Shown here: piece by piece, positions 6,479 through 14,535 of the stretch
How positions within the stretch are numbered: the first letter of the stretch is position 1
Layout of the letters: the number at the start of each line of letters is the position of its first letter
From: an uncultured Fibrobacter sp.
GTDB taxonomy: Bacteria; Fibrobacterota; Fibrobacteria; Fibrobacterales; Fibrobacteraceae
DNA: 35,458 nucleotides
NCBI RefSeq assembly: GCF_947166265.1
Contig: NZ_CAMVDO010000027.1
Coordinates: forward strand, 1-35,458
Direction of reading: 5' to 3'
The notes under the pieces: generated by a model
Told to the model about the DNA's origin: nothing
The model's database searches: none
The model's input: only the letters and a program-made list of their open reading frames with translations
Position numbers and translations under genes: made by a program

Positions 6479-7837
6479 ATGAGTAACGCGACATCTGACT
6501 TTAATTCGCAACATTTTGAGGTTGCCGGTTTCATTCGCGAAGTGTTTGGTTATATGGAACGCTTCAAGGGCCAGCTGTTCGTGCTGAAAATCGAGGATGA
6601 CCTGATGAGTCACCCCCTGTTCCCGGTGCTCATGCGCGATATCGCCATTCTGCACAAGTCGGGAATCCGCATCATTATTGTGCCGGGTACGCGTAACAGT
6701 ATCGATGCTCAGCTCAAGGCGTGGGAACTGGAATCTACGTTCCATGCCGGTGTGCGCCTTACAAGCGAAGAAGCCCTGCCGCATATCGAGCAGGCGTCCT
6801 TGGGCGTTGCACAACACATTATGAGTCACCTCACGGCAAGCGGCCTTAGGGGTATTCAGGGTAACTGGGTACTTGCCCGCAGCATGGGTGTCATAGACGG
6901 TGTGGACTACATGCGCACCGGTCGTATCGAACGTATTCAGCGCGATATCCTGGAACAGCTTCTGGACGAAAATTTTGTGCCGATTATCCCGCCGATTGGC
7001 TGGAACAAGATTGGACACGCCTACAACATCAGCTCGACCGAACTTGCGACCGAACTCTGCAAGTACATGAAGGTCGGGAAACTTTTCTTTATCGGTAACC
7101 AGAACGGTATCAAGCTCGAAGGCCTTGTGACGGGCCGCAACACCAAGTACCTGGAACCCACGGATTCCGGCGTTATTTCGGCTATGGACGTGGACCAGGC
7201 GAAGGAACTTCTGGAACTCAATTCCGACCAGCTCGACTTTGCGCAGATGGATTACCTGATGAACGCCATTCGGGCGTGTGAAGCCGGTGCGAACCGTGTT
7301 CACTTGCTGAGCGGTGAATTCCAGGGAAGCGTGCTGCAGGAAGTGTTCAGTGCCCGTGGCGACGGCACCATGGTGTACGCAAACCAGTACTCCAGTATCA
7401 GGCCCGCAAACATCGAGGACATTCCCGATATCCTGCGCATTATGCAGGACTACATCGACAAGGGATTCCTGGTGCCGCGTACGCAGGAAAGCATTTCCGA
7501 AAAGCTCAAGGATTATGTTGTCTACAGCATCGACAACAGCATTCACGGCTGTGGCGCCCTGCACGAATTCGAAGACGGTATGGCCGAAGTCGCAGGCATC
7601 GCGGTGGGCGCGAACTACCGCAAGTCGGGCATTGGCGACGCTATCGTTCGTCACCTGATTTCTGTCGGTCGCATGAAGGGCTACAAGAAGCTGTTCTTGC
7701 TTACCACGCAGGCGCTCGACTGGTTCTACCATTTCGGATTCGAAGACGGTACGGTCGAGGAACTGCCGAAGAGCAAACGCGACCATTACAACCAGAAACG
7801 GAAATCGCGCATTCTGATTATGCCGCTGGAGAAATAA
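6479..7837 (+). CDS. argA: Amino-acid N-acetyltransferase (N-acetylglutamate synthase)
   Basis: ArgA makes N-acetylglutamate from glutamate and acetyl-CoA, the first step of arginine synthesis. The 452-residue protein has the two-domain ArgA layout. The N-terminal half is an amino-acid-kinase fold (LFVLKIEDDLM, IIIVPGTRNSID). The C-terminal half is a GNAT domain from about residue 305, with the acetyl-CoA loop RKSGIG (381-386) and ALDWFYHFGF. Length matches ArgA. The reading frame is open back to 6422, but MSNATSDF at 6479 is the better start because it directly follows the promoter-like box and the nuoA terminator hairpin lies not far upstream. The stop overlaps the next start (TAATG), so the nitroreductase is translationally coupled. 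Confidence 0.92.
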   Translation: MSNATSDFNSQHFEVAGFIREVFGYMERFKGQLFVLKIEDDLMSHPLFPVLMRDIAILHKSGIRIIIVPGTRNSIDAQLKAWELESTFHAGVRLTSEEALPHIEQASLGVAQHIMSHLTASGLRGIQGNWVLARSMGVIDGVDYMRTGRIERIQRDILEQLLDENFVPIIPPIGWNKIGHAYNISSTELATELCKYMKVGKLFFIGNQNGIKLEGLVTGRNTKYLEPTDSGVISAMDVDQAKELLELNSDQLDFAQMDYLMNAIRACEAGANRVHLLSGEFQGSVLQEVFSARGDGTMVYANQYSSIRPANIEDIPDILRIMQDYIDKGFLVPRTQESISEKLKDYVVYSIDNSIHGCGALHEFEDGMAEVAGIAVGANYRKSGIGDAIVRHLISVGRMKGYKKLFLLTTQALDWFYHFGFEDGTVEELPKSKRDHYNQKRKSRILIMPLEK

Positions 7838-8427
7838 TGAACGTCATAGAAGCGATCAAGACACGCCGCAGTACGCGCAAGTTCAAGGCTGAACCTGTGG
7901 AATTGGAAAAGTTGCAGGCTATCGTCGAGGCGGGCCAATTCGGACCCACCGGCGGTAACGCGCAGAGCAACCACTTTTTCGTGATTTCGGATGCTTCGGT
8001 GATTGCAAAGCTCAAGGAGCTCGTGCAGTCGGCCTTTGCCGCAATGGAACTCCGCGAAGACCTTTACAAGAGCCTCAAGAATTCGATTACGCTTTCGCGC
8101 AAGGGCAACTATTCTTTCTGCTACACCGCACCTGTATTGATCGTGGTCGCGAACAAGAAGGAATACGGCAACAACATGGCCGATGTTGCCTGCGCCGTAG
8201 AAAACATGATGCTTGCCGCGAACGAACTCGATCTTGGCAGCTGCTACATCAATCAGCTCAAGTGGCTGAACGAAGATCCGACGCTCCTCGAATACCTGCG
8301 TTCGCTTGGCCTTAAGGAAGACGAACGCGTGTACGCCTCGGTCGCCCTCGGCTATGCCGATACCGAAAGCGGCCTCCCGAACCGTACGGAATCCCCGCGC
8401 GTCGGCAACGAAGTCGTGTTCGTCTAA
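7837..8427 (+). CDS. Nitroreductase family flavoprotein
   Basis: The 196-residue FMN-dependent oxidoreductase belongs to the nitroreductase fold. It has the N-terminal phosphate-binding signature KTRRSTRKFK (about 8-17), the PTGGNAQSNHFFV segment (about 38-50) and a C-terminal ASVALGYAD strand. It contains several Cys and no metal-cluster motif. Members reduce nitro compounds, quinones or flavins with NAD(P)H, and the substrate cannot be read from sequence. It overlaps argA by 1 nt (TAATG), so the two are co-translated. A role in arginine metabolism is not implied by family knowledge. Confidence 0.9.
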   Translation: MNVIEAIKTRRSTRKFKAEPVELEKLQAIVEAGQFGPTGGNAQSNHFFVISDASVIAKLKELVQSAFAAMELREDLYKSLKNSITLSRKGNYSFCYTAPVLIVVANKKEYGNNMADVACAVENMMLAANELDLGSCYINQLKWLNEDPTLLEYLRSLGLKEDERVYASVALGYADTESGLPNRTESPRVGNEVVFV

Positions 8428-8470
8428 AAAAACAATTTTTTATCGCGTCATCTTTTGTCGCAGTAAAACC

Positions 8471-8493
8471 TATTTTGATAGTATATCAAAATA
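8471..8493. promoter_or_regulatory. Perfect palindromic operator candidate
   Basis: Arms TATTTTGATA (8471-8480) and TATCAAAATA (8484-8493) are exact reverse complements with a 3-nt spacer GTA. The palindrome ends beside the AAGGAG ribosome binding site (8494 region) of the small ORF at 8506 and overlaps a TA-rich -7-like box. This position suggests a repressor site, possibly autoregulatory. Confidence 0.6.
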
Positions 8494-8505
8494 AGGAGTG
8501 CAAAT

Positions 8506-8682
8506 ATGAAAAAGGGGAAGGGCTACGTGGAAACCCTGGGACCAAACGGATCCCGCCGCGTATGGACGCCAGAAGAGTACGATGCGTTCTTGAAGAAGCT
8601 TGACTCTCACCCCGACCAGCACGGGGCCGAATTATTAAGGCGTATGTTAAATCCGATATATCATGAGCCCGCGAAAGGCTAA
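8506..8682 (+). CDS. Small protein of 58 residues, unknown function
   Basis: The ATG at 8506 has a strong AAGGAG ribosome binding site 8 nt upstream and opens a 58-codon frame. The product is hydrophilic and mixed-charge, with a basic N-terminus (MKKGKGY), a GPNGSRRVWTPEEYDAFLKKL helix and no membrane segment. The TPEEYDAFLKKL part resembles a helix start in small DNA-binding proteins or antitoxins, but I recognise no family. Its stop overlaps a second ATG (TAATG, 8680-8684) that starts an 11-codon frame (MAKLRRIRTEL). This is the arrangement of a two-gene toxin-antitoxin type operon whose second gene has been lost. That reading is inference. Confidence 0.6.
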   Translation: MKKGKGYVETLGPNGSRRVWTPEEYDAFLKKLDSHPDQHGAELLRRMLNPIYHEPAKG

Positions 8683-8717
8683 TGGCTAAATTGAGAAGAA
8701 TCCGTACAGAATTATAA
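8682..8717 (+). pseudogene. Possible 11-codon remnant of a downstream gene
   Basis: ATG GCT AAA opens directly on the stop of the small ORF and ends at TAA after MAKLRRIRTEL. A coupled start with a basic N-terminus followed by early termination suggests a truncated second gene. The rest of 8718-8844 contains only short, broken frames. Confidence 0.2.
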
Positions 8718-8844
8718 ACGCGGATTGACGGATATTTTTTCAATCAGTACATGGTAAATTTCCGTGTTTTCAATCTGCATGATGGTAGTGATTTTATTGC
8801 CTGCATCGTTGCTCTACAAGCCAAAATACTTGACCTCGGCAATG

Positions 8845-10218
8845 TCAATGCAAGCATTGCCGCTGCTCTCGGTCTTCGTATTTTATTCTTGAAGCTCCGC
8901 AGTGACCCACTATTAAAAAACCTGCAAATCCAATAATTAGCGAAAGCCCAAAGAACAGCGAAAGGAGCTTGATAAAGAACATCGCCTCGTCGCGGGTGAT
9001 GGATTCCATGGAAATGTCCGCGCCCACGTAAGCAACCGTCTTCCCGGCGGCATTTTTGAGGGGTCTATACACCGAGAGGAGCCTGCCAAACTGGTCATCC
9101 GAAATAATGGGTTCAACTTCCTCGCCGTTCAAAAACTTCGGCAGATATTCTTTAAACGAAGGTTCAACGGCAAAGACTTCGCCCGGTGCGTTAGCCGGCA
9201 CGCCTTCGGTATCGAGGTCAAAAACCACATGGCAGCCATCAGGCAAAAATTTGTACACATATATATACTTTATCTGCGAGAAACTTTCTCGGATGCCAGA
9301 AAGAACTTCGCGCGTGCGCTGGTAGCCTTCGACCTCGTAACCCCGAGCCAGGTAATCATCCACCTTTTCGGCATCGACGGCAATAGACGCCGCTTCGGTC
9401 ACGCCATTGGCGATACTGACAAAATTATTGATGCAGTTGTCGCGGTACAAGAAAAATCCAATCATGCTCGCAAGCCCGCCCAAAAGGACTTCCGCAACAA
9501 TCACCATGATTACAACCTTGTTCAGCAAGGAATGGCGAATCGACATTTTGTCCGAAGAAAATCCCTTTTCAGATCCTTTAAGATGGATGAGCTGGACATC
9601 CTTCAGTTCATCTTTGAGTCTATGCGGGATAAATCGATAAATAAGTGCAGACAAGAGAACAATGACGCCCTTGTCAAAAATATCTATCACGAAATCGGCA
9701 ACGAGCTGCGCATTGAAGCGGTTCCAGTGAAAAACGTCGTGGAACGCAATCGCGAACGGCGCAGAGATGCCCTCGCCAAAATTGAACCCGTACAAAGCAT
9801 ATGTAAAGACGGAACCGATACCACCGCTAATCAACGCAAAGAGCAATATGACTATGAGCAGTTTCCAGATATGATGGAAGAATCCTCGACGAAAAAGGAA
9901 TGTCGCAAGCGTCGCAATTAAAATGCTCAGGACGCCATAGTAAGTCGCGACCGGCTCGGAAATTCCGTTGATGGCGTTCACGCTGAAGCCCACGATGACC
10001 GCAGGTAGGTAACCGCCGAGCATAGCTGTAAGTACAGTGCCCAGGCAGTCCAAGTACAAGGGAATTCCGAAGAAAATTGCAAGCTTAGCGGGGATAACGT
10101 TCAGGAGCAAACCCACAAGCATCAGTAGCAAAGCATTCCTCGAACGCGAGAAAAAAACACGGACCAAGTCCCACAATTTTTTTAGGTTTTGCTTCAATTT
10201 CAAAACATACTTTCTCAT
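8845..10218 (-). CDS. Membrane sensor protein lacking an output domain (probably truncated)
   Basis: The 457-residue protein begins with a multi-pass membrane domain (about residues 28-215). It resembles ECF-S/MASE-like integral sensors (LLNVIPAKLAIFFGIPLYLDCLGTVL, FSVNAINGISEP). A further membrane helix follows near 232-256, then a periplasmic ligand-binding-type region (about 260-410, ending GKTVAYVGADISME) and a last helix near 418-440. Proteins with this layout normally continue into HAMP plus a kinase, GGDEF or HD-GYP domain. Here the frame stops 17 residues after the last helix (GASRIKYEDREQRQCLH). Another frame downstream stays fairly open (ESSGNACIDIAEVKYFGL, stop, SNDAGNKITTIMQIENTEIYH), so a frameshift or rearrangement is likely. 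It may still bind a signal but cannot transmit it in the usual way. Confidence 0.75.
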   Translation of the reverse strand: MRKYVLKLKQNLKKLWDLVRVFFSRSRNALLLMLVGLLLNVIPAKLAIFFGIPLYLDCLGTVLTAMLGGYLPAVIVGFSVNAINGISEPVATYYGVLSILIATLATFLFRRGFFHHIWKLLIVILLFALISGGIGSVFTYALYGFNFGEGISAPFAIAFHDVFHWNRFNAQLVADFVIDIFDKGVIVLLSALIYRFIPHRLKDELKDVQLIHLKGSEKGFSSDKMSIRHSLLNKVVIMVIVAEVLLGGLASMIGFFLYRDNCINNFVSIANGVTEAASIAVDAEKVDDYLARGYEVEGYQRTREVLSGIRESFSQIKYIYVYKFLPDGCHVVFDLDTEGVPANAPGEVFAVEPSFKEYLPKFLNGEEVEPIISDDQFGRLLSVYRPLKNAAGKTVAYVGADISMESITRDEAMFFIKLLSLFFGLSLIIGFAGFLIVGHCGASRIKYEDREQRQCLH

Positions 10219-10284
10219 ACCAAAATTCTTCCTTTTAACTTACATAATATAAAAAAAAAACGGTCAGCATACACAATTCTGCCA

Positions 10285-10316
10285 TAAAAAAAGATGCCCA
10301 CACGGTGGCGGGCATG
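10285..10316 (-). terminator. Terminator downstream of the pectate lyase gene
   Basis: Read on the minus strand, ATGCCC/GGGCAT (10315-10310 with 10299-10294) forms the stem and T7 follows. It is about 125 nt past the pectate lyase stop and before the sensor gene start. Confidence 0.65.
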
Positions 10317-10378
10317 ACAAACCATTCTTCCAGGATGAAGACAATGTGTTTAGCGGTATTCGAATTTAGCTTCGAAGA

Positions 10379-10418
10379 GGTGCTGAAAGAAACATAAAAC
10401 GGGCGCCCATTCAGCACC
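10379..10418. repeat. Inverted repeat with nested GGGCGCCC
   Basis: Perfect 9-bp arms GGTGCTGAA (10379-10387) and TTCAGCACC (10410-10418) enclose a 22-nt loop containing the palindrome GGGCGCCC. It lies just past the pectate lyase stop codon on the minus strand. It may protect the mRNA 3' end. There is no T run. Confidence 0.45.
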
Positions 10419-10440
10419 TAAACGGTAATCTTTAAATCAA

Positions 10441-12189
10441 CTACTTTACAATCTTCAATCTGTTACCCTGCCGCACAATGTAGGCGCCGGGGGTCCTGAA
10501 TTTGGTGCGGAGCACTTCGGCAACGGTGCCGAATCTAAGCTGTTCGGGATGTAGGGTTCCCAAGTAGCGTCCCTGCATGTCGAATACGAGCGCGGCGCCA
10601 CGAGCATTGTGCAATGCGGGCAAATGGCCGTTGCGGGGCGTGGCGATGAACGCGGCAGTTCCGGAAGAAGAACCCGCGGCAGAACTAGATGAGATTGCGG
10701 AATTGCTTGATGAAAGCTGCGCCGAGTTGCTCGAAAGTCCGTATTCGAATGCGCCGAGGTCGGGGGCCTCGCCCACAAACGGGAATCCGATTTTTTCGCC
10801 CTTGTCAATCGCGCGGCTCCCCTTCTTGAGTTTCAAGAAGCCCACATTAGGTATGCTTCCGTCGGCGTTGCGCGGGCCCAAGATTCCCACGATAGTCGAA
10901 AGGTCCTTGCCGGTTACGGTCATGCTCGGGTCGTCGAGACTTTCAAAGTCGTTTTCGGTCAGGTCGAGTTTCAGGTTCCATGTGTTGTTCTCGCCGGCGG
11001 GGCATTCCACATAACGGTCGATGTTCTGGCTCGGTATATACTCCCAGCATTCTCCGACTTGCGAATTCTTGTTCGGGAAGGCAATGTTGTTCTTGAGCAC
11101 GTGGGCGTTGTCGCCGGTGAGGGGCGCTACCTCGGCAATGCGGTTCCCCTGCGAATCAAAGAGCGTCGATGCCATGGCAAATTCGCGGTCCTTGTTCATG
11201 TACGACGTGTTGTTGAGCCACTTGCTGCCCACGCCGGTGTAGTTCGCGTAAAAGCCCGTCGACTTGTTTTTCCAGGCGGCGCAGAACTTTATGGTATGCC
11301 GCCCGCCGCCGAGGGTGCTTTCGCCCATCTTGATGCCGTGTCCGTTGCCGTTCTTCGGGTTGCCAAGCCCGTAGTCGCTGTAGCCGTTCCCCATCGCGTA
11401 GCAGTTCTCCAGCACCACGGGGAATTCCTGGTTGATGAAGTCGAAACCGTCGTCGCTGTTCCACCAGGCGCGGCACCCGATGAACTTCGTGGTATCGCCC
11501 TCGCCGGGTTTCTGGTAATGCGCGCCGAAACCGTCGGCATTTTCGCCGTCGCCCTGCCAGCCCAAAGGATCGTAGTTGTCGTGTGCATCGCAGTTCAAGA
11601 AGATGTGTCCACCGCCATCGGCGGCACCGTCATTCGCAAAGAATCCGGGGCCTGCATTGTGGTGGCTGTCAATCTGCTCCAAGAAAATATGCTTGCTCGC
11701 GTAAAGGAAAACGCCGGAATTGGAATTGTGTATCATGGGCGTATTGCGGACCTCGAAACCCTTCAGGTGAAGGTACTTTGCCGCAATCACGATAGGCGAG
11801 GTGTACATCGCCCCTTCGGGGGTACCGTCGCTATGTTCCCCGCCTGCGGCCACGGGGAGGTTTGCCGCGTCAAAAATCGGACGCTCGCCAGGATAGGCCA
11901 GGTAGTGGATGCGGTTGTCATCGCTTTCTCCGCTCGCGGTCAATAGGATGCCCGCCGTCATCTTGTATCGCGAATAAAAGACCGTGTCGTGCAGGTCGTA
12001 AATACCGCCGCGAATCCATACGGTATCGCCTGCGGCGACCACCTTGTTCGCCTTGTTGAGCGTCGCGAAGGGCTTGTCTTTAGAACCCGCGTTGTTATCG
12101 CTGCCGTCGGTCGCCACGTAATAAACGGCTCCGAACGCCTGTGCCACCGAAAGGGCGAACCCCATTGTCAATAAGAACTTTGCTCCCAT
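10441..12189 (-). CDS. Secreted pectate lyase, PL9-like, with C-terminal sorting tail
   Basis: The 582-residue protein should cleave pectate by beta-elimination outside the cell. It has a signal peptide (about 1-20). The start of a parallel beta-helix is typical of PL9/DUF1565 proteins (YYVATDGSDNNAGS, KPFATLNKANKV, AAGDTVWIRGGIY). Later come the PL9-like signatures ENADGFGAHY and CRAWWNSDDGFDF, rich in Asp for calcium. After SRAIDKGEKIGFPFVGEAPDLGAFEYG come a Ser-rich linker (485-510) and a 70-residue C-terminal domain (FDMQGRYLGTL, GAYIVRQGNRLKIVK) that looks like a type IX secretion sorting tail. It is divergent from the HEAGH gene at 12276. An alternative is another right-handed beta-helix polysaccharide lyase. 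Confidence 0.88.
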   Translation of the reverse strand: MGAKFLLTMGFALSVAQAFGAVYYVATDGSDNNAGSKDKPFATLNKANKVVAAGDTVWIRGGIYDLHDTVFYSRYKMTAGILLTASGESDDNRIHYLAYPGERPIFDAANLPVAAGGEHSDGTPEGAMYTSPIVIAAKYLHLKGFEVRNTPMIHNSNSGVFLYASKHIFLEQIDSHHNAGPGFFANDGAADGGGHIFLNCDAHDNYDPLGWQGDGENADGFGAHYQKPGEGDTTKFIGCRAWWNSDDGFDFINQEFPVVLENCYAMGNGYSDYGLGNPKNGNGHGIKMGESTLGGGRHTIKFCAAWKNKSTGFYANYTGVGSKWLNNTSYMNKDREFAMASTLFDSQGNRIAEVAPLTGDNAHVLKNNIAFPNKNSQVGECWEYIPSQNIDRYVECPAGENNTWNLKLDLTENDFESLDDPSMTVTGKDLSTIVGILGPRNADGSIPNVGFLKLKKGSRAIDKGEKIGFPFVGEAPDLGAFEYGLSSNSAQLSSSNSAISSSSAAGSSSGTAAFIATPRNGHLPALHNARGAALVFDMQGRYLGTLHPEQLRFGTVAEVLRTKFRTPGAYIVRQGNRLKIVK

Positions 12190-12275
12190 ATACGCCTCAA
12201 GTAAGTAATTTTAATATACACTTTTCTCGTGCCACCGTCAGCCAAATTTTGTATTATTTAGGCAGAGATTGAAAT

Positions 12276-12767
12276 ATGTCAGAACAAATTTTAACTCGTG
12301 AATCCTTAATTGAATTTTTCGGTGAACAGGAATATGAAAAACTTTGCCGCCACGAGGCTGGCCACGCGCTGATCGCGATCCTGTTCAAGCGCCCCGTCGA
12401 TTACGTCAAAATCAACAACTCCAAGGAAAAGCCGAGCGTCACGCGTATGCCGGGGAACTCGCTCGAAGGGTCTGCCCATATCGCGATTGCGGGGCACATG
12501 TCAGAGTTCTTGATGCGCAAGAATTTCGCCTGCGACCTGGACACCGTCATGAAGGAACTCCCGATGGAACTTTACCGGAGCGATCCGGATTACCAGAGTT
12601 TCCAGGCATCCTGCTACTACTATCAGCTTTCCGAAGCGAATGTTGTCGAGCAGGTGTACAACCTGATGATGGCCTGCCAAAAGCAGCTTGCCGCGATTGC
12701 TGCCGCCCTGAACGAAAAGACGAATTTGAGCAACGCGGACCTCGTCGCGATTTTAAGTGCGAAGTAG
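12276..12767 (+). CDS. Stand-alone HEAGH metallopeptidase-like protein (FtsH/M41-like)
   Basis: The 163-residue cytoplasmic protein carries HEAGHALIAILF at residues 26-37, the HExxH zinc motif in the form found in the FtsH peptidase domain (HEAGHA). It has no AAA ATPase part, no membrane segment and no signal peptide. After it come SAHIAIAGHMSEFLM, a second short helix as in M41, and an acidic stretch (CDLDTVMKEL, SDPDYQSF) where M41 has its third Asp zinc ligand. It may be a small peptidase lacking its unfoldase, or a regulatory relative. The ATG at 12276 follows a weak ribosome binding site and a TATTATTT box at 12252-12259. A terminator follows. Confidence 0.7.
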   Translation: MSEQILTRESLIEFFGEQEYEKLCRHEAGHALIAILFKRPVDYVKINNSKEKPSVTRMPGNSLEGSAHIAIAGHMSEFLMRKNFACDLDTVMKELPMELYRSDPDYQSFQASCYYYQLSEANVVEQVYNLMMACQKQLAAIAAALNEKTNLSNADLVAILSAK

Positions 12768-12790
12768 CGACTCCCACCTGTTTGATAAAT

Positions 12791-12825
12791 CGTCCACGCT
12801 ATTTTCGGCGTGGATTTTTGTTTTT
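12791..12825 (+). terminator. Terminator after the HEAGH gene
   Basis: The stem TCCACGC/GCGTGGA (12793-12799 with 12808-12814), loop of 8, is followed by TTTTTGTTTTTG. Confidence 0.85.
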
Positions 12826-12897
12826 GTCGCGACAGGATGTATATTTAGTGTGGGTTGTTTAAATAAGGGTTGCAAGCGCATCCCTAAAGGGTTGTTT

Positions 12898-14427
12898 ATG
12901 CTTAAAAGCATTTTACGGACTGCGGCAGTGGCCGCTTCCTTCTCTATGGTTTCGTTGTCGGCGGGGGTTTCGCCGGTACAGGCCGAAACGCTTCCGACTG
13001 CAAATGAGATGTTTGCGAAGATGGGCTTTGGCATTAACATTGGAAACACGATGGAAGTTCCAGGGAATCCAACGGGGTGGGGCAACAAGTTCCCGACCGA
13101 GGCGTATATTGATTCGGTCAAGGCGGCGGGCTTCAGCACGATTCGCATTCCGTGTGCGTGGTACAGCCATTCGAACGCCATGTCGCGCGATTCAAGTAAG
13201 GCAGACATTGTTCCGGGCGGTGGCCCGAACGAAATTGCCGCAAGTTGGATGGATTCGGTGCAGACGGTTGTCGATATGTGCATGCGCGCAGGTCTCGTGA
13301 CGATTCTCAATATCCACTGGGATAACGGCTGGCTCGAAGGCAAGCTGAACGATACCGACAAGGACGCCGTGAACGCCCGCCAGAAGGATTTCTGGACGCA
13401 GATTGCAAGCCACTTCAAGAACTACAATGAGAACCTGCTTTTCGCGAGTGCGAACGAGCCTGCCACAACGGATGCGAACTACAAACACGAAACCGAAATC
13501 CTGATGACGTACCACCAGACCTTCGTGGATGCGGTGCGTGCGACGGGTGGCAACAACGGAAGCCGTACGCTCATTATTCAGGGGCCTTCCACGAGCATTG
13601 ACCGTACTTCCGAAGTGATGCCGGTCGACAAGCTCCCGAAAGACGTGATTGAAAATCGCCTGATGGTCGAGGTACATTTCTACGATCCTTATACCTATAC
13701 GCTTCTGAATGACGTGGTGAACTGGGGAGCCGAAGTTTATCCGCAATACTACTGGGGCGATGACCTTGCGACAGGTGCGGATATCGTGCATAACTGTGGA
13801 TACAACGCCTGGGCGGGAGCTATGGGTGACAAGTGCACCAGCGCCCAGATTCAGGACCAGTTTGGCAAGATGAAAAAGAACTTTGTCGATAAGGGCGTGC
13901 CTGTGATTATCGGCGAGTTCGGCGCCAATGACCGCGTGGACGTTCTGACGGGCGACAAGTATGCCAAGCACCGCAAGGGCCGTCTTGCGTATTACGATGC
14001 CGTGATGAAGCTTGCCAAGGAAAATCAGGTGGTGCCTATCGCCTGGGATACCGGCCACGAGGGCGAAAACAACATGACCATTATCCGTCGCCAGACGGAA
14101 CCGGACGGCTCCGTGTTCGACATGGATGTGCTGAAGATTATGCGCAGCGCTTATGGCCTTGACGATTACGTGAACAATGGAATTACGCATATCGATGATT
14201 TTGGCGGTCCGACAGGAATCGAGCCGCGTTCGGTGTCTGCCAGGGTGAATCTCGGACGCATTGTTCGCGTGAGGAAGCGCCTGGAATCTGACGGTGAAAT
14301 TTCGTTATTCGACATGAACGGAGCGCTGGTGCGCCGCGGAATGAGGAGTCTTTCGCTGGAAAGCCTTCCGCTCGGCATCTATTTTGCCAAGAGCAGGGGC
14401 GACCTGATTAAGGTAAATGTTAGATAA
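12898..14427 (+). CDS. Secreted GH5 endoglucanase with C-terminal sorting tail
   Basis: The 509-residue protein belongs to glycoside hydrolase family 5, retaining enzymes that cut internal beta-1,4-glucan or related links. It has a signal peptide (about 1-30, ...SPVQAE). The GH5 TIM barrel shows TIRIPCAW (R83), NIHWDNGW (H140), ASANEP (acid/base Glu187), VEVHFYDP (H260) and IIGEFGAN (nucleophile Glu340), then PIAWDTG. All catalytic positions are present. Residues about 445-509 form a tail (LFDMNGALVRRGM, LPLGIYFAKSRGDLIKVNVR) of the type IX secretion style. The frame is open to 12757, but the ATG at 12898 begins a clean signal peptide and has AAAGGG upstream. It probably acts on cellulose. 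Substrate range is not readable from sequence. Confidence 0.94.
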   Translation: MLKSILRTAAVAASFSMVSLSAGVSPVQAETLPTANEMFAKMGFGINIGNTMEVPGNPTGWGNKFPTEAYIDSVKAAGFSTIRIPCAWYSHSNAMSRDSSKADIVPGGGPNEIAASWMDSVQTVVDMCMRAGLVTILNIHWDNGWLEGKLNDTDKDAVNARQKDFWTQIASHFKNYNENLLFASANEPATTDANYKHETEILMTYHQTFVDAVRATGGNNGSRTLIIQGPSTSIDRTSEVMPVDKLPKDVIENRLMVEVHFYDPYTYTLLNDVVNWGAEVYPQYYWGDDLATGADIVHNCGYNAWAGAMGDKCTSAQIQDQFGKMKKNFVDKGVPVIIGEFGANDRVDVLTGDKYAKHRKGRLAYYDAVMKLAKENQVVPIAWDTGHEGENNMTIIRRQTEPDGSVFDMDVLKIMRSAYGLDDYVNNGITHIDDFGGPTGIEPRSVSARVNLGRIVRVRKRLESDGEISLFDMNGALVRRGMRSLSLESLPLGIYFAKSRGDLIKVNVR

Positions 14428-14461
14428 CATAACATTGTAAAAATTGACTAAATGTCCATGG

Positions 14462-14495
14462 AAACTCCGAATTTTTTGAAATTCGGAGTTTTTTT
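14462..14495 (+). terminator. Strong terminator after the GH5 gene
   Basis: A perfect 13-bp stem AAACTCCGAATTT/AAATTCGGAGTTT (14462-14474 with 14479-14491), loop TTTG, is followed by T's. The frame of the next gene is open across it, which argues that translation begins only later, at 14536. Confidence 0.92.
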
Positions 14496-14535
14496 GATAT
14501 ATATTTTATATGAAATTATGAATAAAGGAGGAGGT

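Noticed and set aside
6470-7786. 438-residue minus-strand frame opposite argA
   Set aside because: argA has clear kinase-like and GNAT domains in the plus frame. The opposite frame is His/Val-rich with no family signal.
8751-8936. 61-residue plus-strand frame opposite the sensor 3' end
   Set aside because: No ribosome binding site, and it overlaps the sensor gene. Its hydrophobic look follows from the complementary strand.
10235-10417. 60-residue minus-strand frame between the sensor and pectate lyase genes
   Set aside because: It runs through the terminator hairpin and inverted repeat, with no ribosome binding site or family pattern.
12757-12897. N-terminal extension of the GH5 frame
   Set aside because: It includes the terminator of the preceding gene and would destroy the clean signal peptide that starts at 12898.
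13192-14190. 332-residue minus-strand frame opposite the GH5 gene
   Set aside because: The GH5 catalytic motifs lie in the plus frame. The opposite frame is a codon-bias shadow.
14452-14535. N-terminal extension of the InlB-repeat protein
   Set aside because: The extension is encoded by the terminator hairpin of the GH5 gene. A strong ribosome binding site and signal peptide favour 14536.
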